This document shows, piece after piece, positions 27,372 through 40,771 of a stretch of 64,000 bases of DNA. Both the position numbers and the translations under genes were made by a program. The notes under the pieces are model-generated. The model saw nothing but the letters and a program-made list of their open reading frames with translations, was not told the DNA's origin and did no database searches. The stretch comes from Lonicera japonica (Eukaryota > Streptophyta > Magnoliopsida > Dipsacales > Caprifoliaceae), in the NCBI GenBank assembly GCA_021464415.1, contig CM038469.1:3512501-3576500 (forward strand). Direction: 5' to 3'. Each line of letters opens with the position of its first letter. The stretch's first letter is position 1.

Positions 27372-28006
27372 TCAACCTGGTGGTTGACTAGATTTCCCAG
27401 CTCCCCTGAAGAAAGCAGAGCCAAAAAATTGAGAGAACTACCTATGTTCTGTACTAAAGAGTGAAATTATTGTAAGCTTCCACAATATAGTACTCTCTTG
27501 CAGCTATCAAGAAACAAAAAAATCATATGCAAAAATCATCAAATATATACAGGCCAAAGGCTGCACCTTCTATCAGCAAGTAGATTGCATAGCCTTATTT
27601 TAATAGACATTCTGTTCTGTCACTCTAACAAAAATTTAGAAGAACAAGACCAAAAAAAACATCCATCTACCCAGCCAAATGAATGGTCATTTTTTGAAGA
27701 GATAACTATCTTCTTTAGAGTGGGGTTTAAATATATATATATATATATATACAGAGACGAGGATGTTTATTAGGATGGATATATGTACCTGTTGTGAATA
27801 GGATCGGGTCCATTAGGGACTCGCCTCTTGCTCACGTAATTCAATCCGACATATTGATGAACGTGCCTCGCCTGTGATGCCGTAATCGTAGTCATTTTAG
27901 TAGTAGGCTGGTTGAATAAAATCCCAAAAGATAAAAACGAGAGAAACCCAAGCAATACAATAGCTCCCACTATAGTCCTCAAAATCCTACTAATGCCGCC
28001 ACCCAT
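27372..28006 (-). CDS. CLE25: CLE25-like secreted peptide precursor, two exons
   Basis: This is a precursor of a 12-residue CLE signalling peptide, secreted and read by CLV1/BAM-type receptor kinases. Arabidopsis CLE25 works in phloem development and root-to-shoot drought signalling. Exon 1 (28006-27789) encodes MGGG, a hydrophobic signal segment (about residues 10-30), a variable region and VSKRRVPNGPDPIHN. It ends in the arginine codon at CAG|GTACAT. Exon 2 (27405-27372, acceptor TTCAG at 27406) completes HNR and adds GAGKSSQPPG and a stop. Total 83 residues. RRVPNGPDPIHN differs from the CLE25 peptide RKVPNGPDPIHN at one position. An upstream in-frame ATG at 28033 is possible, but MGG is the start known in CLE25. 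If the intron were kept, the tail would be YIYPS instead. Confidence 0.9.
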
Positions 28007-28719
28007 GGTTTCTGCCTCTTTTCGCTTGTGCATATTCTCAAGAACTCAATTGCGGACCATTAAAGAATAAGAACAAAGACGAGGTTGAACTAATCATGCT
28101 AATAGTAGTGGAATGAATAAAATGTGAATTTGAAGCTCATAGTAGAAGAAGCAAGCAGATGAAAATATGCAGAAGGGGACAAATTAAGCTTGGTAAGGGA
28201 AGTTTATGTTGTTTTTAACATGGCGGGTAAAGGAGTGGTTGATTCTCTTTACAGATGGAACACTAGAAGCAATTATGTGGCACTTTGTAGATAGAGAGAG
28301 AGGGGGACTGTCCATTCCAAAATAATAAAGCCAAGTGGATAAATAAATAAAGCTTGGTACCAATTGTTGCTTTGTATTGTTGGGGTCCACAGGAATGCAC
28401 ACCCTTTGCTTTGGTGTATGTGTGCATTTTCTTGAAGCTGTTCAAATGGGACCTCACTATTATCTCCCTATTTCTTATGAGCCCCAAAGTCTGAAAATTA
28501 AAAGACATTGTGTGCTGCACCCATCAAGTTAATACTATATAAGTACAGAATATTATTGGTTTATAGACCTCATATTGAAGGGAAATGACTTCTGTCAAAT
28601 TAATATATGCATCTTTAAAGCATAATGTAATACTCGTTTTAGCATAAGTCAAAACTACTTATCAACATATAGTAATAGTTCAGTAACCAAAGGCGAATGT
28701 AAGTGTTGTTTACAGGGGA

Positions 28720-29065
28720 CTATGGTACCCCCCAAATTTATTTTTTTATAATATATATATATATATAAAGAAAAATTAAGTCTATCAAATTTCTATTGTG
28801 GTACTTCCAAATTAAAAAAAATAGTAGAGAGAGAGAGCTTGAGAGAATCCACAACGAAACAATCGATCATTGACAAATTCTTTGACTTAAAAGAACGTCT
28901 AGTATAATTCTAACAATATTGAACTTTGAAATGTATGTATTTTGTAGCGCAACTTTATATTTTCTCTATTTTGTAATCCAACTTTACATTTTTTATATTA
29001 TGTTACATTGTTGAAAATTGTGTAGTCCCCCCAATAAAATTTTCTGGATCCGCCGCTACCGGTAA
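28720..29065 (+). mobile_element. hAT-derived 3' remnant (inverted relative to 61195-61620)
   Basis: Shares with the reverse complement of 61195-61620 a (TA)n stretch, CTATTGTGG-AC, AGTAGAGAGAGAGAGC, TTTGTAGCGCAACTTTATA, ACATTGTTGAAAATTGT and a C-run. The other copy still encodes hAT residues; this one does not. Confidence 0.6.
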
Positions 29066-31120
29066 CCGATCATAATTTCTCGTAGACAAAATCTTAATAT
29101 GGTTAAAGTGTGTGAGTACATATGATTAAGATATAGAAAAAGGAATCTATCCGAAAAAAAGAGCAACAAACAAAATCTTAAGATAATAATATACTGAGCC
29201 TATAGTTTCATTCAAATTAAAGTAAAATGTGGTATAAATATGGTACATGGATTCCACATCAAATTCCTTCAATTATATAATAATATACTGAGCAGGGCAG
29301 GTTCTTCTAGAGTGCCAACAATCATTTTTTGAACCTTCCAAAAATGGTAAAAGAGGAAGAAGCAACTGCCAACTGCACTAATTGGCTCATTAAATATAAT
29401 AATGGAAAAAAGATGGATATATATATATGTATGATTATATTCATGCTTTATACTAGCAATAATATTCCAAGCAAGACATCATTTGAATAGCTTCATCAAA
29501 GTTCACTCCATTGAAATATCTTCTCCTTTCTAACAGTATCTCTTAGCTTTGTTAAAGGCTCCTTGTCACTATGTCCAAACAGACACCATTAAACGCTGTT
29601 ACTTTTTGAAATTGATGATTCTATGAACAAACCCATGTCCATTATTGCAAAAATCCCTCTAAAGCATCGCGATTCAATGTACTTGTGGGGTATGCTGGGA
29701 ATGAAAGATCTACTAAAGATCAAGCACTGTAAAATAAAACATGTTTCTTTAACAGCACGTTCTTTGAATATACAGAAGTTGGAGCCCACCGTTCAATCAA
29801 GACCGGCTCCAGATATATAGGGTCTTGTACGAAAATTGAAAAATTCGGGTTTCACATATATCTCAACCCATTGAAAACTCTAGCAGAATCATAATAGTTC
29901 AACCTAAATCCACACTGAACCAAATCTGTTAATAGTCACCACCGCGAATGAAATGTCCAGCATAAAGTTTCTTATCTTGATTGTATTAATAAGGGGCAGA
30001 GGTTTCCTCCGTCAAAATCAAAGTATCAACAGGAATGATATATAGTTGCGTGTTTAAACGAAATTCCCCTTATCTTTATAAGCTCAACCTTTATAGTTGT
30101 CCCCCCCCCCCCCCCCCCCCCCCTCAATTCTGATGACTATTGTTGAGGCAGGAGCTAGGCATTTAAGGGGAATATACATTCAAGGCCCCAGTGCTGATTC
30201 TGTTTTGCAGAAACCAACAAAATCTAGGCGTAAAAAGCATAATAATTGGCATTTGATGATTTACGACAACTAGTTTGGAACGTAGGGTACCCTCAGTCCG
30301 CTTTCTAAAGTTGAACTCGCATTGTCAGCATCATAATGTTTTCATGGAAGGCATGTAGCCTGATTCAGTGATTCTAATCACATATCCGATGAACAAAAAG
30401 GGCTAATTCTTGACAAGATTAGACATTTCCCTGATTTTATTTTAAGGATTCCTAACAATTAGGCAATGAGTGCTAAAGAATGTTCACTAACAAACGTAAT
30501 TATAAAGTTGAAAAAAAGACCGAAAAAATTGGTCCATTGACACAAAAGCGGTTATAATCTCATAAACTACTGATAAACTAGAAAAAGGACTTGGCCTATT
30601 CCCTCTCCTTGCACTTGTTACGCAGTGAAGAAACAATGCGCTGCATTATGTGTTAAAGAGATGAAAATGGGAAGACTACAAAGTTTTATGAATACTCGCA
30701 CTTTCAACCACTTGAACTTAAGCCTAGATCTAACAAAAACCAATCACACTTGGCTATAGTAAAAGACTCGAAAGGAAAAATGAGAAGGGAAAAAGTAAAC
30801 TTATTCATCCTCTCCCGTTTGATGATCTTCAACATGCAACTCTAGTTTCAACTCTAGTTTCATTGCTTAAACATCAACCTTACACCACTTCAACTAATTC
30901 TCTTAAATCAATTTCAAAGCTTTATATGTGGATGCAACTTTCATATATTTGGTAAATTAGCAAGCCATGGCATAAGATACCCGAGACAGCCATTGCTTCA
31001 ATATATGACAGACTAATAAACTGTTATAGTATCAGTTACCCTACAAAAAGTCATTACTGGGAAATATCTCCATTCATTCCCCAACTCCTACAACAACATT
31101 ACTCCTCTTTTCTCCTTTTT
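29066..31120. other. spacer with a poly-C tract
   Basis: Holds 23 consecutive C at 30101-30123. No gene was recognised. Sequence nearest 31120 is probably 3' UTR of the prolyl 4-hydroxylase gene. Confidence 0.5.
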
Positions 31121-31165
31121 TGTCATGAAGGAAAGCTCAAGTTTATATACAAAACCATCCAAGTC

Positions 31166-34100
31166 CTAAGATTTCTGTAAAGAACACGCGTTGCAACTCT
31201 TTCTACAATAGCCAACCGCGTCCACAGAGCCGACCATATAAATAGGATTCTTTTTGCATTCACCAGCAGCGGCCCACATAGGGCAGTTGGCATTCTCATC
31301 CACACACTCTCCACTTTTCTTCACTAGTTTATCGAAAGACCTAACATGAATCCACTTGGTTGCGGACCACTTCTCCCCCTCGATAACCGGACAGCTCCCA
31401 TGCAAGCTCAATGGGTCCGTACTTGCATCAGGATGAAGGCTGAAAAACAGCAATGCGTCCCCCTTCATGGGTTTCACTGCAAGTTCAATCATATTATTAG
31501 CACAGCACAGGTTATTTTATAAATATTGGACCTTGTGTCACAGTCAATGCATGTGCAAGATTATATCTGATGCTTCTTAATACTATTTTAGTACATAAGA
31601 TATGCATCTTTACAGAAAAAAAGTCACGGGTTCAAATCTTGTACCAAGCAGTGGTTATTTTTCAAAATTCACAGAGGGTATTTTTTGTAATTTAAGTGCA
31701 CAGAAAATAACCGACATATGCCCCTTGTGTATAATATATAGTACATTAGTAATCCCTCAGTCCCATATTAAGAGTCCCCTTTCCTTTTCAGGACATAATA
31801 TATGTACCAAAATTGACAATCAGAAACAAGTTCGTTTTAAACCAACGAAGGTGATGAAATTAATGCATTCTTTGAAAATGTGAATGTCAAACATGTACTC
31901 TTAATTAGGTACAGAGGGAGTAGAATAGATAGTGACCTAATCACCTTATGGAATGATTTACCTGAATATCCATTTTTAGCACAGTCAGACCAGTCATCCT
32001 CCTTTGGTTGAGAGTCTTTTGCCTGTAAATAATGTACATTTGGTTGTTAGCTTCTAGAGCGTAGAGGAAAAAAGGAACAAAAATAAGATCACAGAATAAA
32101 AGATACCTCTGAACTGGGAAAGACAGTTTCTCCACCCTTCTCCACATTAGACAAATACATAAGTACAGTTGCAATGCGGTGACCGCCCAATTCTTGATTG
32201 GCTTTGTCATGAAAATAATCAAAATGCGGCTCGTACTTTTGACCATGCTCGTAATGCAATATTTGAATTGACTCGCCATTTTCTAATTACAACACCAGGT
32301 TCAGAAACAGAGCAAGAACACTTTTCCATTTAGTATGATATGAAGCCATAATTTGACTTGATAAATGTCAACAATTTACCTATGGGGAGAAATGTCCAAG
32401 CAGCAATCCTTCCCTCAATGCGAGCAACCACTTCATCCTTAAGAAAAAGGTGAACAAAGATGGTAGTGAGCTTTTGATCTTAACGATTTACAGCTAACTT
32501 CCTAGACCCTCAGCACTCAGGTGTGATTTGAAAATGACATTATGCCTTTCATATAGAAATGGCAGCAACATTTTCCAAAAATAGAAAAATGAAAAAGAAA
32601 AAGACAAGTAATTTGTCGTCTTTCTAAGAGTTCGTTAAGTCGAGGGCATCTTCCATCTTTACAAGGGGTGAAATTTAGGAATCTGGTGTATATAGGGCAG
32701 CATACAGCAAAAAATTAGCCAAAAAGGTGTCTCCATTACTCTGTTAAAGCAGAAGTACCAATAGACTTAAGAGCTTATAGAATTCCCGTGAACTACAACT
32801 ATAAGTTTTGGTGCATCACGATGAAAATTAACGTATTAAAGGAAAAAGAAGGTTGATAATCGGTTTTTGTGTTTTGAGCGATATATCTTAATCAATCATA
32901 AATCAATCGATAATGTTGGTCAGAAACAACTACATCAATGGCAATATACGGACAACGCCCAAAATGCAAATGTATATATGTTCAATATATTGCTTTAGCT
33001 CAGAGCATATGTAACTTTAGCCACAAAATAATGCAGTATAATGAACTATTTTTAGAGCAATAACATCATTGCTCTCATTTGTTCTCCCTTATTCTTCTTC
33101 TAGTTTTTGTTTCTGATTGGGGACTTAATTTGAAACCCTTACATGATAAGTCCAAACAACATTATTAAGGTAACCCTGTAAAATTCCATAAAATACTATT
33201 CATTTCCTCACTTGCCAATAATTGAAAATGCTCTTTCAAGAGGTAGTGCATCCTAAGAGAATGATTTTTTTTAAGGTTAATAATGGCTAAGGGACGAAGG
33301 GACAAGGGGAAGATTTCACTAACAGTGGGTCAATGTCTATTTCAAAAACCAATTTAGATCTAAACAAGTTCTAACTTCTCAACAACGCCCTAATAATCTT
33401 GAATCAAGTCAAACATTCAGACCCCATTAGGCAAAACATAAATCATTGACAACAATTGCAAATCTGCTAAAATCACAAATAGTCAAAAATTAACCAAAAT
33501 CTATTTCAAAGTGATAGAATTCAACAAATTTCCATTATCACATTGCACATTCAACATTAGAGAGAAACAATTTGCAACATATATAGGCATACCTATCACT
33601 GCACTGACATATTCAATAGCAAACATCTGTCCAAGTATCGTTCGACATTAGATCAAATGCATGCAGTTACAAACATTATTGTAAATTTGTATAGAATATC
33701 AAAAACATCAATCTAAGTAATATACAAATATAGAAAAGAATGAGGGTTTCACTAACCTGGGCTTTCCTCAGAAACATGCCAGAGCTCGTCCGCACTTCAC
33801 TCTCTACGCTCTCACCCGAGTCATTGTCAGCAACCATAGACTTCTCCAACTTATCCCTAGCCTAATCATACAAATTGAATCAATCAAAAAGCAAAATTGA
33901 CAATGTGCTTTTAAGGGATAAATCAATAGAAAACAAAACAAATAATATATTACATCAAAAAATAAATAAATAATATGTATGACTTTTAGCAGATCACTTA
34001 AAAAACTAGGGCGGGCTGGTCCAGAGGGTGGGCGACCGCACATGGCCCTTGTTACAATAAGGGCTTTCTATAACTTATGCAAGGGACCAAATATCATTGA

Positions 34101-34819
34101 ACACTACATTAGCACAAGGAACCAAAAAGTACTTTGTATACGAGCAGAAGGTTCTTTATTTCAATTTTTGCACAAGGGATAGCGGTCCCACAATTCAAAC
34201 CAGTATTTGCTCAGAAGTAAGAACGCGTACAAAAGTAAAAGAGACAGATGGGTTACGAAGACTGATAGAAATTTGAATTATGAAATTCTCCAGGCACTTT
34301 CTCAGCATCCCAACACAACAAGGATTTATGAAACTAAAGAAAATGCAATAACAAGACGGAGGAAATAAGCCTAACCAGCTGAATGAGATGATCACACTCC
34401 TCATCTGTTAAAAAGTTCCTGTATATGAAAGCCCTGCACATTCCCAATTCCCAATTCAGACAAAACAATCACATAAATACAAAAACACACATACACATAC
34501 ACAGAGACAAATCAAGAGAGAGAGAGAGAGAGAATATATGACCTTGGACGCCAAGATAATTGGGTGACCCGAGTAGGATCAAAAGTAAGCACCGACCCTT
34601 GTCTGATTAAAAAACAAAAGCCCACAGAAAATAAAACAAAATCAGATCATTATATGTGATCTATGTTCTTCAAAATTGAAAAAAGGAGATATATATATAT
34701 ATATATATATACTTTTTCTTGTCTTTAGGCCATCCAGAGAGATTGAGAGAGGAATGGGTTAGATGAGGGAAAAAGAAGAGGAACCCAAGAGAAAGGGAGA
34801 GAAAAACTCGATAATCCAT
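31166..34819 (-). CDS. P4H: prolyl 4-hydroxylase with C-terminal ShKT domain, eight exons, 311 aa
   Basis: A 2-oxoglutarate/Fe(II) dioxygenase of the ER/Golgi that hydroxylates proline in cell-wall glycoproteins such as extensins and AGPs. Exons: 34819-34713, 34602-34543, 34433-34376, 33861-33757, 32437-32380, 32282-32107, 32022-31962, 31476-31166; all joins are GT-AG and in frame. Residues 3-24 form a signal anchor. FDPTRVTQLSWRPR leads into the catalytic domain. Iron ligands are HFD in KYEPHFDYFHD and the distal His in LHGSCPV; the 2-oxoglutarate lysine is in EKWSATKW. The last about 45 residues hold six cysteines (CVDENANC ... CRKSCNAC), the ShKT domain of several plant P4Hs. Length fits the family (about 290-316). 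Intron 7 carries a Stowaway MITE. Exact Arabidopsis orthologue not decided. Confidence 0.95.
31752..31920. mobile_element. Stowaway-like MITE in a P4H intron
   Basis: Ends ATCCCTCAGTCCCATATTAA and (reverse complement) CTCCCTCTGTACCTAATTAA, flanked by TA at 31750-31751 and 31921-31922. This is the classic CTCCCTCCGTCCC Stowaway (Tc1/mariner) signature. It lies wholly inside intron 7. Confidence 0.85.
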
Positions 34820-35345
34820 GAGAGACAATGTGTGTGTTGAGATTTTTTCAGTTGAAAGAAATGATCTTTTGAGGATTAAATGGAAAAATAGGCAAATTCC
34901 TCTTCTACCAAAAAAGGGGCGCCCACTGTATTAGATTAAATTGTGTAATACATGAGATTTTGTTGAAAGTGATGATCTTTGTTCAGACCCACAGGAATGA
35001 AAAAAAAAATTGTGGGAGGAGGAGAGAAATTAGAGAGAGAAGTATTAATGGGTTTAAAGAAAAGAGTCAACTGATTCAACACGGTTTAGGTTTTTGGAAA
35101 GTGCTTAGAATTAATTAAGAGGAAGAAATGAGCACACAGAATCGCATATAGGTATGTTTGTAACGTATTTTTGGAGTATTTAATTCTTTCCTTTTTGTTT
35201 GGTAAAGTTATTCAATTCTTTTTAATTCGCCTATACTGTATACTTGAAATAATTATATAGTATGTTTGAAATGGTATTGCTAGTATTTAATTTGTAAAAG
35301 AAAAAAAATTTAAATGAAATGATTGTCCTGTATGCAAACTACTGG

Positions 35346-35790
35346 TATGCTAGTATGGAGGCATTTTTCGGTCAGCTAACTGGGAGTTTGTAGCAGTGAT
35401 TCAAGGGTCGAAGCAAGGTAATTTTTCTCCTCTTCTAGCGGAAGCGATAGGCTTTCATGAAATTCTTAGATGGATTAAGAATAAAGGTTTAAACCGTGTG
35501 GAGATTGAAACGGATTCTCAGATAATTTATCAATCTATAATTTCGTACTCCGCAAATGTGTCTTGTGTCAGTTTAATTTTAGACGATTATAAAGCCTTTC
35601 TTAAGGACATCCATCAGTGTCGTATTAACTTTATTAGACGATCAGCCAATGTAGTCTTCCATAGCTTAGCTAGAGTGTCTCTTTCTTTGTATGGTCAGTA
35701 GGTGTGAGAGGAGTCTTGCCTTCCTTTTATTTTAGACGTACTCGCAAATGATTTAATTTATTAGTTTGTTTCATCTTTGCTTCAACAAAA
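35346..35790 (+). mobile_element. LINE 3' remnant: RNase H-like domain
   Basis: 35396-35701 encodes LLAEAIGFHEILRWIKNKG, VEIETDSQIIYQSI and INFIRRSANVVFHSLARVSL. This is the RVT_3/RNase H-like end of plant non-LTR retrotransposons; the family norm is RxxNxxAHxLA. No reverse transcriptase is in front, so it is a 5'-truncated copy. It ends near an A-run at 35784. Confidence 0.75.
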
Positions 35791-35975
35791 AAAGTAGGTA
35801 TAAATATTAAGATGGTGACAAGTAGATTGGTAAAATCTGCTAATTTTTAAATTTATTAATATATTAAGTGACCTTTTTTAAGTGATGATAGATTTTGATG
35901 GTTTTTAGATAAAAAGGGAGGAGTGATGGATTGAATTATGGTAATATGTGCCAATAATTATATCTTTAATTACTA

Positions 35976-36227
35976 CTTCCTCCGTTCCGAATTACTGGTC
36001 CTTCTTTCTTTTTTTAGATGTCCCAAAATAAATGTCCACTTTTTATAAAAGATAAATACATACCTATTTTACCCTTTTGTACTTTCACTTTTCAAGTAAA
36101 AGTTTTCAATAAAAAAAATGGTAAAAAAGGAAAATCAATGTAAATTAAGCAAAAAGTACAATGATAATGTTGGATCCTTAATAAGTTGAATTTTCTAAAA
36201 AGGACCAACAATTTGGGACGGAAGGAG
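35976..36227. mobile_element. Stowaway-like MITE, 252 bp
   Basis: Ends CTTCCTCCGTTCCGAATTAC and (reverse complement) CTCCTTCCGTCCCAAATTGT, continuing into TGGTCC on both arms. TA is present at both borders (35974-35975 and 36228-36229). Confidence 0.85.
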
Positions 36228-38030
36228 TAGAATAAAACACGGATCTAATTGATTATGAGAATTTTCATCTTGCTCTTATTGTTATTTTAATTTTCTTATA
36301 CAAACATAATTTTATTTTGAATATTCATTATATAAAATTTAGACATGGGCCTTTTAAGGGAGATGACCTCTAATGGATCAAAATGGGTTTATGGACTGGA
36401 ATTAGCAAGTTATGACAACAAGAAAAGAATTAATTAGCATTTTTTTTTTATGGGCTTGTATTTGGGTCTTTTAAGGGCTCCAGCTTTGCATATTAAACTA
36501 GAATTTACAGAACAAATTGAAAAAATGTCACAAATAAAATAAATAAATTGGAAGAAAAAGTTAAAGATAAATAACTAAACAAATTTGGAGATGAAACTTT
36601 ATTCTTGTATAAAATCAGATTATTTTGTCTTTATATTACTTTTGTATATTGTTTGTATCGAACGTGTTGGGTTTTCCTCTTGACTTTGGAAGATCCTAAA
36701 ATCCTCCCTGTCACATTCCCTTACAATTGTCTCCGGTTGAGACCCACCAAGGCCACTAGGCATGTGTATGCAGTTCATTATTCAAAATTATTAATAATAT
36801 CACATTTTACAAATTAAAGAATAAATTTAAAAATACTGAAAAAGCAATAGATGGCATCGTAGTTAAGAAAATTATTACTCCTTGCTGAAAGTTCGAAAGT
36901 CCCCTTGCTTACGCTCGGATGGAAATATCTTTTTTGCAAAATAAAAGTTCACAAGGACAAAATTAAGAAAACAAAAACCCAACACGACTTTAAGAATTCC
37001 GAAATACCTTCCGACTTTATATAATATACTAGATTTTTGCACACACGCGATGCTTGTGCGGTATAGATATAAGTGATATAAATGAAAGAATTTGAAAAAT
37101 ATAAACAAGTGATCCCGTGGTTGAAGTGACTTATAGCCATTGCAAGCTAAGTACAAGGATTTACACTCCATTGCTTACGCTATAATATAACTTTTTTGTG
37201 AGATTAAAAGTATCTAAGAGCAAAATTGGGAGACCAAAAACCTGACACGACTTCAACAATAAATGAATTGAAGTCTAATTTTGAGAAAAAATGACGATCT
37301 TATTTCTGCCCATTGTTTAACTTGCAATTCATAATGCAAATGTATTAATTTATTTTGTTCTTTAGAAAATGCAAAAGTATTAATTTGCAATGATACACAC
37401 AAAAATAAATTGTTACACAAATCCTCATAATTAACGGCCTCTCATGGAAAGGGCTACAAAAGTCGGCACGGTTTTGGAAAAATTGTAATCAAACATACCA
37501 AATATGGATAAACAAACATAGAAGGCCTCAAATAATCAAGTTATTATTAAAAGACTCGGAATTCTTCTTTGTGAGCTAATCGAATGAAATGAAGGCATAG
37601 GCATATATAGAATTAACCATATCAAATTAACCTCAAAAGAGCCAAGCGATATATTTTGTCCCAAACCATATCAATTACAACGGTAACAATCAGGGATCAA
37701 GATAGGAGGAATTACGAGTTCGATTCTTATTACTATTGTTCCCCATTCTTTTAGTTCGTTACGTAAATGTAGATATTATCGGTCAAATATTACAAGTAAT
37801 TTTTACTAGCTAGACTTAAAAAATAAGAAGAACACTAGCGTCACAAAACAACCACATCTTTCTATTTGTAAGGGACCATATAAAATCACCCCCTCCATTT
37901 AAATTAAAAAAAAAACAAAACAAAAAAAAAACCAACTGAATTTTTATTCCCATTTGTAATCTAAATCAAATTTACATTAGCATCACCAAACCATGCATCA
38001 TCGTACAGTAAACAAACGTTGCAATCAGTG
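36228..38030. other. spacer
   Basis: AT-rich; no gene or well-bounded element recognised. The last about 100 bases are likely 3' UTR of the GPAT gene. Confidence 0.45.
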
Positions 38031-38036
38031 CCATCG

Positions 38037-40369
38037 CTAACACCCCATCACTTTGTTAGCTTCGAGTTTAGGTTTCTTGTCCACAACAATGCCATCATTT
38101 CCAGCCAACGCCCTGTACTTATCCTTCCTCGTAAAATTTGTGCACTCATAAGATAGAGTCGAAGCAATCGTCCTCTGTATATAATTCGCCACCTCGTGAC
38201 TCGATTTCCCAGCACCACAAGTCAATTCATTCGGCAACTTATTCAAAAAAGTCACCTCATAAGCGGGACTAGGATTCATAAAAAAGTAAAACGGATCCAT
38301 CCCTTTCCACCCTCTCGCCGTAGTCCCATGAAACATGCTCATCCGATTAGACATTGCAACGGGAACTAATTGGTCCGTCAATTCAGCAAATAAGGCCGAA
38401 AACCTAAGCAAAAATGGTTCCCTACAAGTGGTCCCTTCGGGGCATATAACTAAGTCCCCTATCTCTAGTAACTTTTTGATCATATTAGCATCGGTAGAGC
38501 GGTCACGGCTTAATCGGACAGTCTTGATTGGAGATATGATTTCGGAGAGTCGAGAGAGGGAGTAAGTGACGGCAGGGATTGGGCGACCGAGGGCAGTGGA
38601 GAGGAAAATTGGGTCGAGGAGAGTTCGGTGGGAGCAAATGAATAGGTTACCAGTTTGGCCGGTGGATTTTTCGGCGGGGGGAGGTGGAGTTCCTTTGATG
38701 GTGACTCGGACCCCAAGGGCCCAAAAGGCATAGTAGACGAGTGGCATTGGGAGGAGTGCGCCGGCAGCGATGCGAAGGCAGGCAAGGAGGAAGCCGACGG
38801 GTATCCAGAGTATTGTGAGAAGGGCCGTGAGTGGGGTTAGTTTTTGGACAAGGCGGCCGTCGTGGAATACTATTGGCTTTGGAAGTTTGTCATGGCTCAC
38901 GGCTTCGACTTCTGGCTTGGCTTTCACTATGTAGCTCTCCTGCATTTTTTAACGCGCCATTAGATCGATTTAAGGCTAGTCTCAAGACGTATAGGATACT
39001 GTACTACAAAAATTGAACAATATGCATGCTTATTGAACATGCTACACTTACCTTGCACAACTTCATGAATGGAAAGTCAGTTTTCCGATCGCCAAGTCCA
39101 ATCTCCGGTGGCGATGTTCTACCAAACGTCTTTAGAAGTGCGTCGGCCTTATTATGGCCAACGAGTATTCCAGGACCACTAACAAATCCAGTAGCTCTTC
39201 CTTTAAATGAACTAATTTCAGTCCCTAACACTATATCTGCACCTAAATACTCCTTCAAAAAAGCCTCCACCATAATTCTTGGGTTCGCTGTCAACACACA
39301 CCTTCTCCCACAGGAAGAGAACACGCGCCACGTCTCTGGATGCAAGTCACTCGAGTAAAATTTTGGCAAAACAGCACGAGCAACTGACTCAATATCTGAT
39401 ACCTGTCAAATTTACTAATTTTCTTCAGAAGAAAACTAGAAGTAGGCTAGAATTATCGCAATAGACTATGAATCATATATACTTTTGCGCACAAATACTT
39501 GAAAAGTATATATTATTTTCTCTATCTTAAACTATAAGTTATATTTTCTTTTTTAGCACAACTTCAATTAAAAGTACCTCATATAAAGATAGTATAGTGT
39601 CATGAGACAAAATTAAGCTTTCATTACAATTCAATTACAATAAATAAATATATAAAAAGGTTACCTAATTATGGGTCTTCATAATAAATGCCAGGGTTTC
39701 AAAATTTTTGACTCTCAAATTAATTAGGAATCTTAATTTGTGAGGAGTAAGTAACACTTTAGTCTATGGTCAGTATCATATTTTCGGGGTCAAGGATGTA
39801 AGTTAATTGGGGTCCATTAACTCCAATTAATATTTAGAATATACAATTGACAAGAATAAATTATGAAATAAAATGCTAGAGTTGGTGTATATACTTGACA
39901 CTAATTAAATTTAGAGAAAGAAATCCAAAACGCTATTTAGCCAAAAAAAATATGTTACTATAAAAAATATTCACATTAGATACATTTGTTATGTCCTGAG
40001 ATAGATATAAGATTTTAATACATACATCCAAAAAAATAAATAAAAAGTAGAAAAATTACTCGCATAACTGAACAATACCTTCATGCCAACAAAGGTTGCA
40101 AATATAAGCACTTGAATGCCGGCCGACTCCGAGATGAAGTAGTAAAGAACTCCGGCCAAGGGAGATGCTAATAACAAAAACAAAAGCCTTAAAACTCCGC
40201 CAACTTCAAACGCGACAAGAGCAAAGTAAGGAAACGAACTACGGCCTCTAAGTAAAGTTCCGTCCATGTCGGCGACCACCGTGTCGTTGTCACGGCCAAT
40301 GGATTTGCATTCATTGATGGGTGAGAAAACATTAGGAGGGGAAACCGAAATGGAATTTGGTTTGCACAT
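38037..40369 (-). CDS. glycerol-3-phosphate sn-2 acyltransferase with HAD phosphatase domain, three exons, 514 aa
   Basis: Plant GPATs of this type transfer acyl groups from acyl-CoA to glycerol 3-phosphate for cutin, suberin or related lipids, at the ER. Exons: 40369-40079 (97 aa), 39402-39052 (117 aa), 38939-38037 (300 aa), phase 0 joins. The N-terminal half is a HAD-like phosphatase domain with motif I DMDGTLL and motif III GDRKTD both intact, which in the GPAT4/6/8 clade goes with release of 2-monoacylglycerol. A hydrophobic segment lies at about 48-95 and another at about 245-290. Acyltransferase motifs: HRTLLDP (H-X4-D), [10 protein letters not shown], and [10 protein letters not shown]. 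The C-terminal half also resembles GPAT5/7, so the clade is left open. The final KVMGC is the end of the protein. Phosphatase residues favour a 2-MAG-producing enzyme; substrate chain type cannot be told. Confidence 0.9.
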
Positions 40370-40468
40370 TTTGTTTAATCTTTTTGGGTAAAAGAGTGGA
40401 ATTTTGCGGTGGATGGTAAGAGAGGAGTTGTTGAGAAGTACTGGTGAGATTGTTGTTAGCTAGTTTGT

Positions 40469-40480
40469 TATATATATATA
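40469..40480 (-). promoter_or_regulatory. TATA box of the GPAT gene
   Basis: TATATATATA on the minus strand, about 105 bases before the ATG at 40369. Confidence 0.45.
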
Positions 40481-40771
40481 GAGGAGTGAGGGGGTAGAAT
40501 TTAAGGTGATTATTAATAAGAGGAGTGTGAGGACAAAATATTTAGGTGTTATGAGATCAAGAGGGGTGGGAGGGTGGGGATTTACGACATGGTTTTGGAT
40601 AGGTTACATAAGCTATCTTTCTTTGGAGTAACCGAGATTGTTATTTATTTATTTTCTTCGTTTGGACCCTTGGCAAAGTTAAATTTGTAAATGTCACCTT
40701 AATAGGAAAGTATATATTATATAGTTTAGTTTAAATGTAAAAGTAGTGAGGCATATATATAGAAAATTTTA

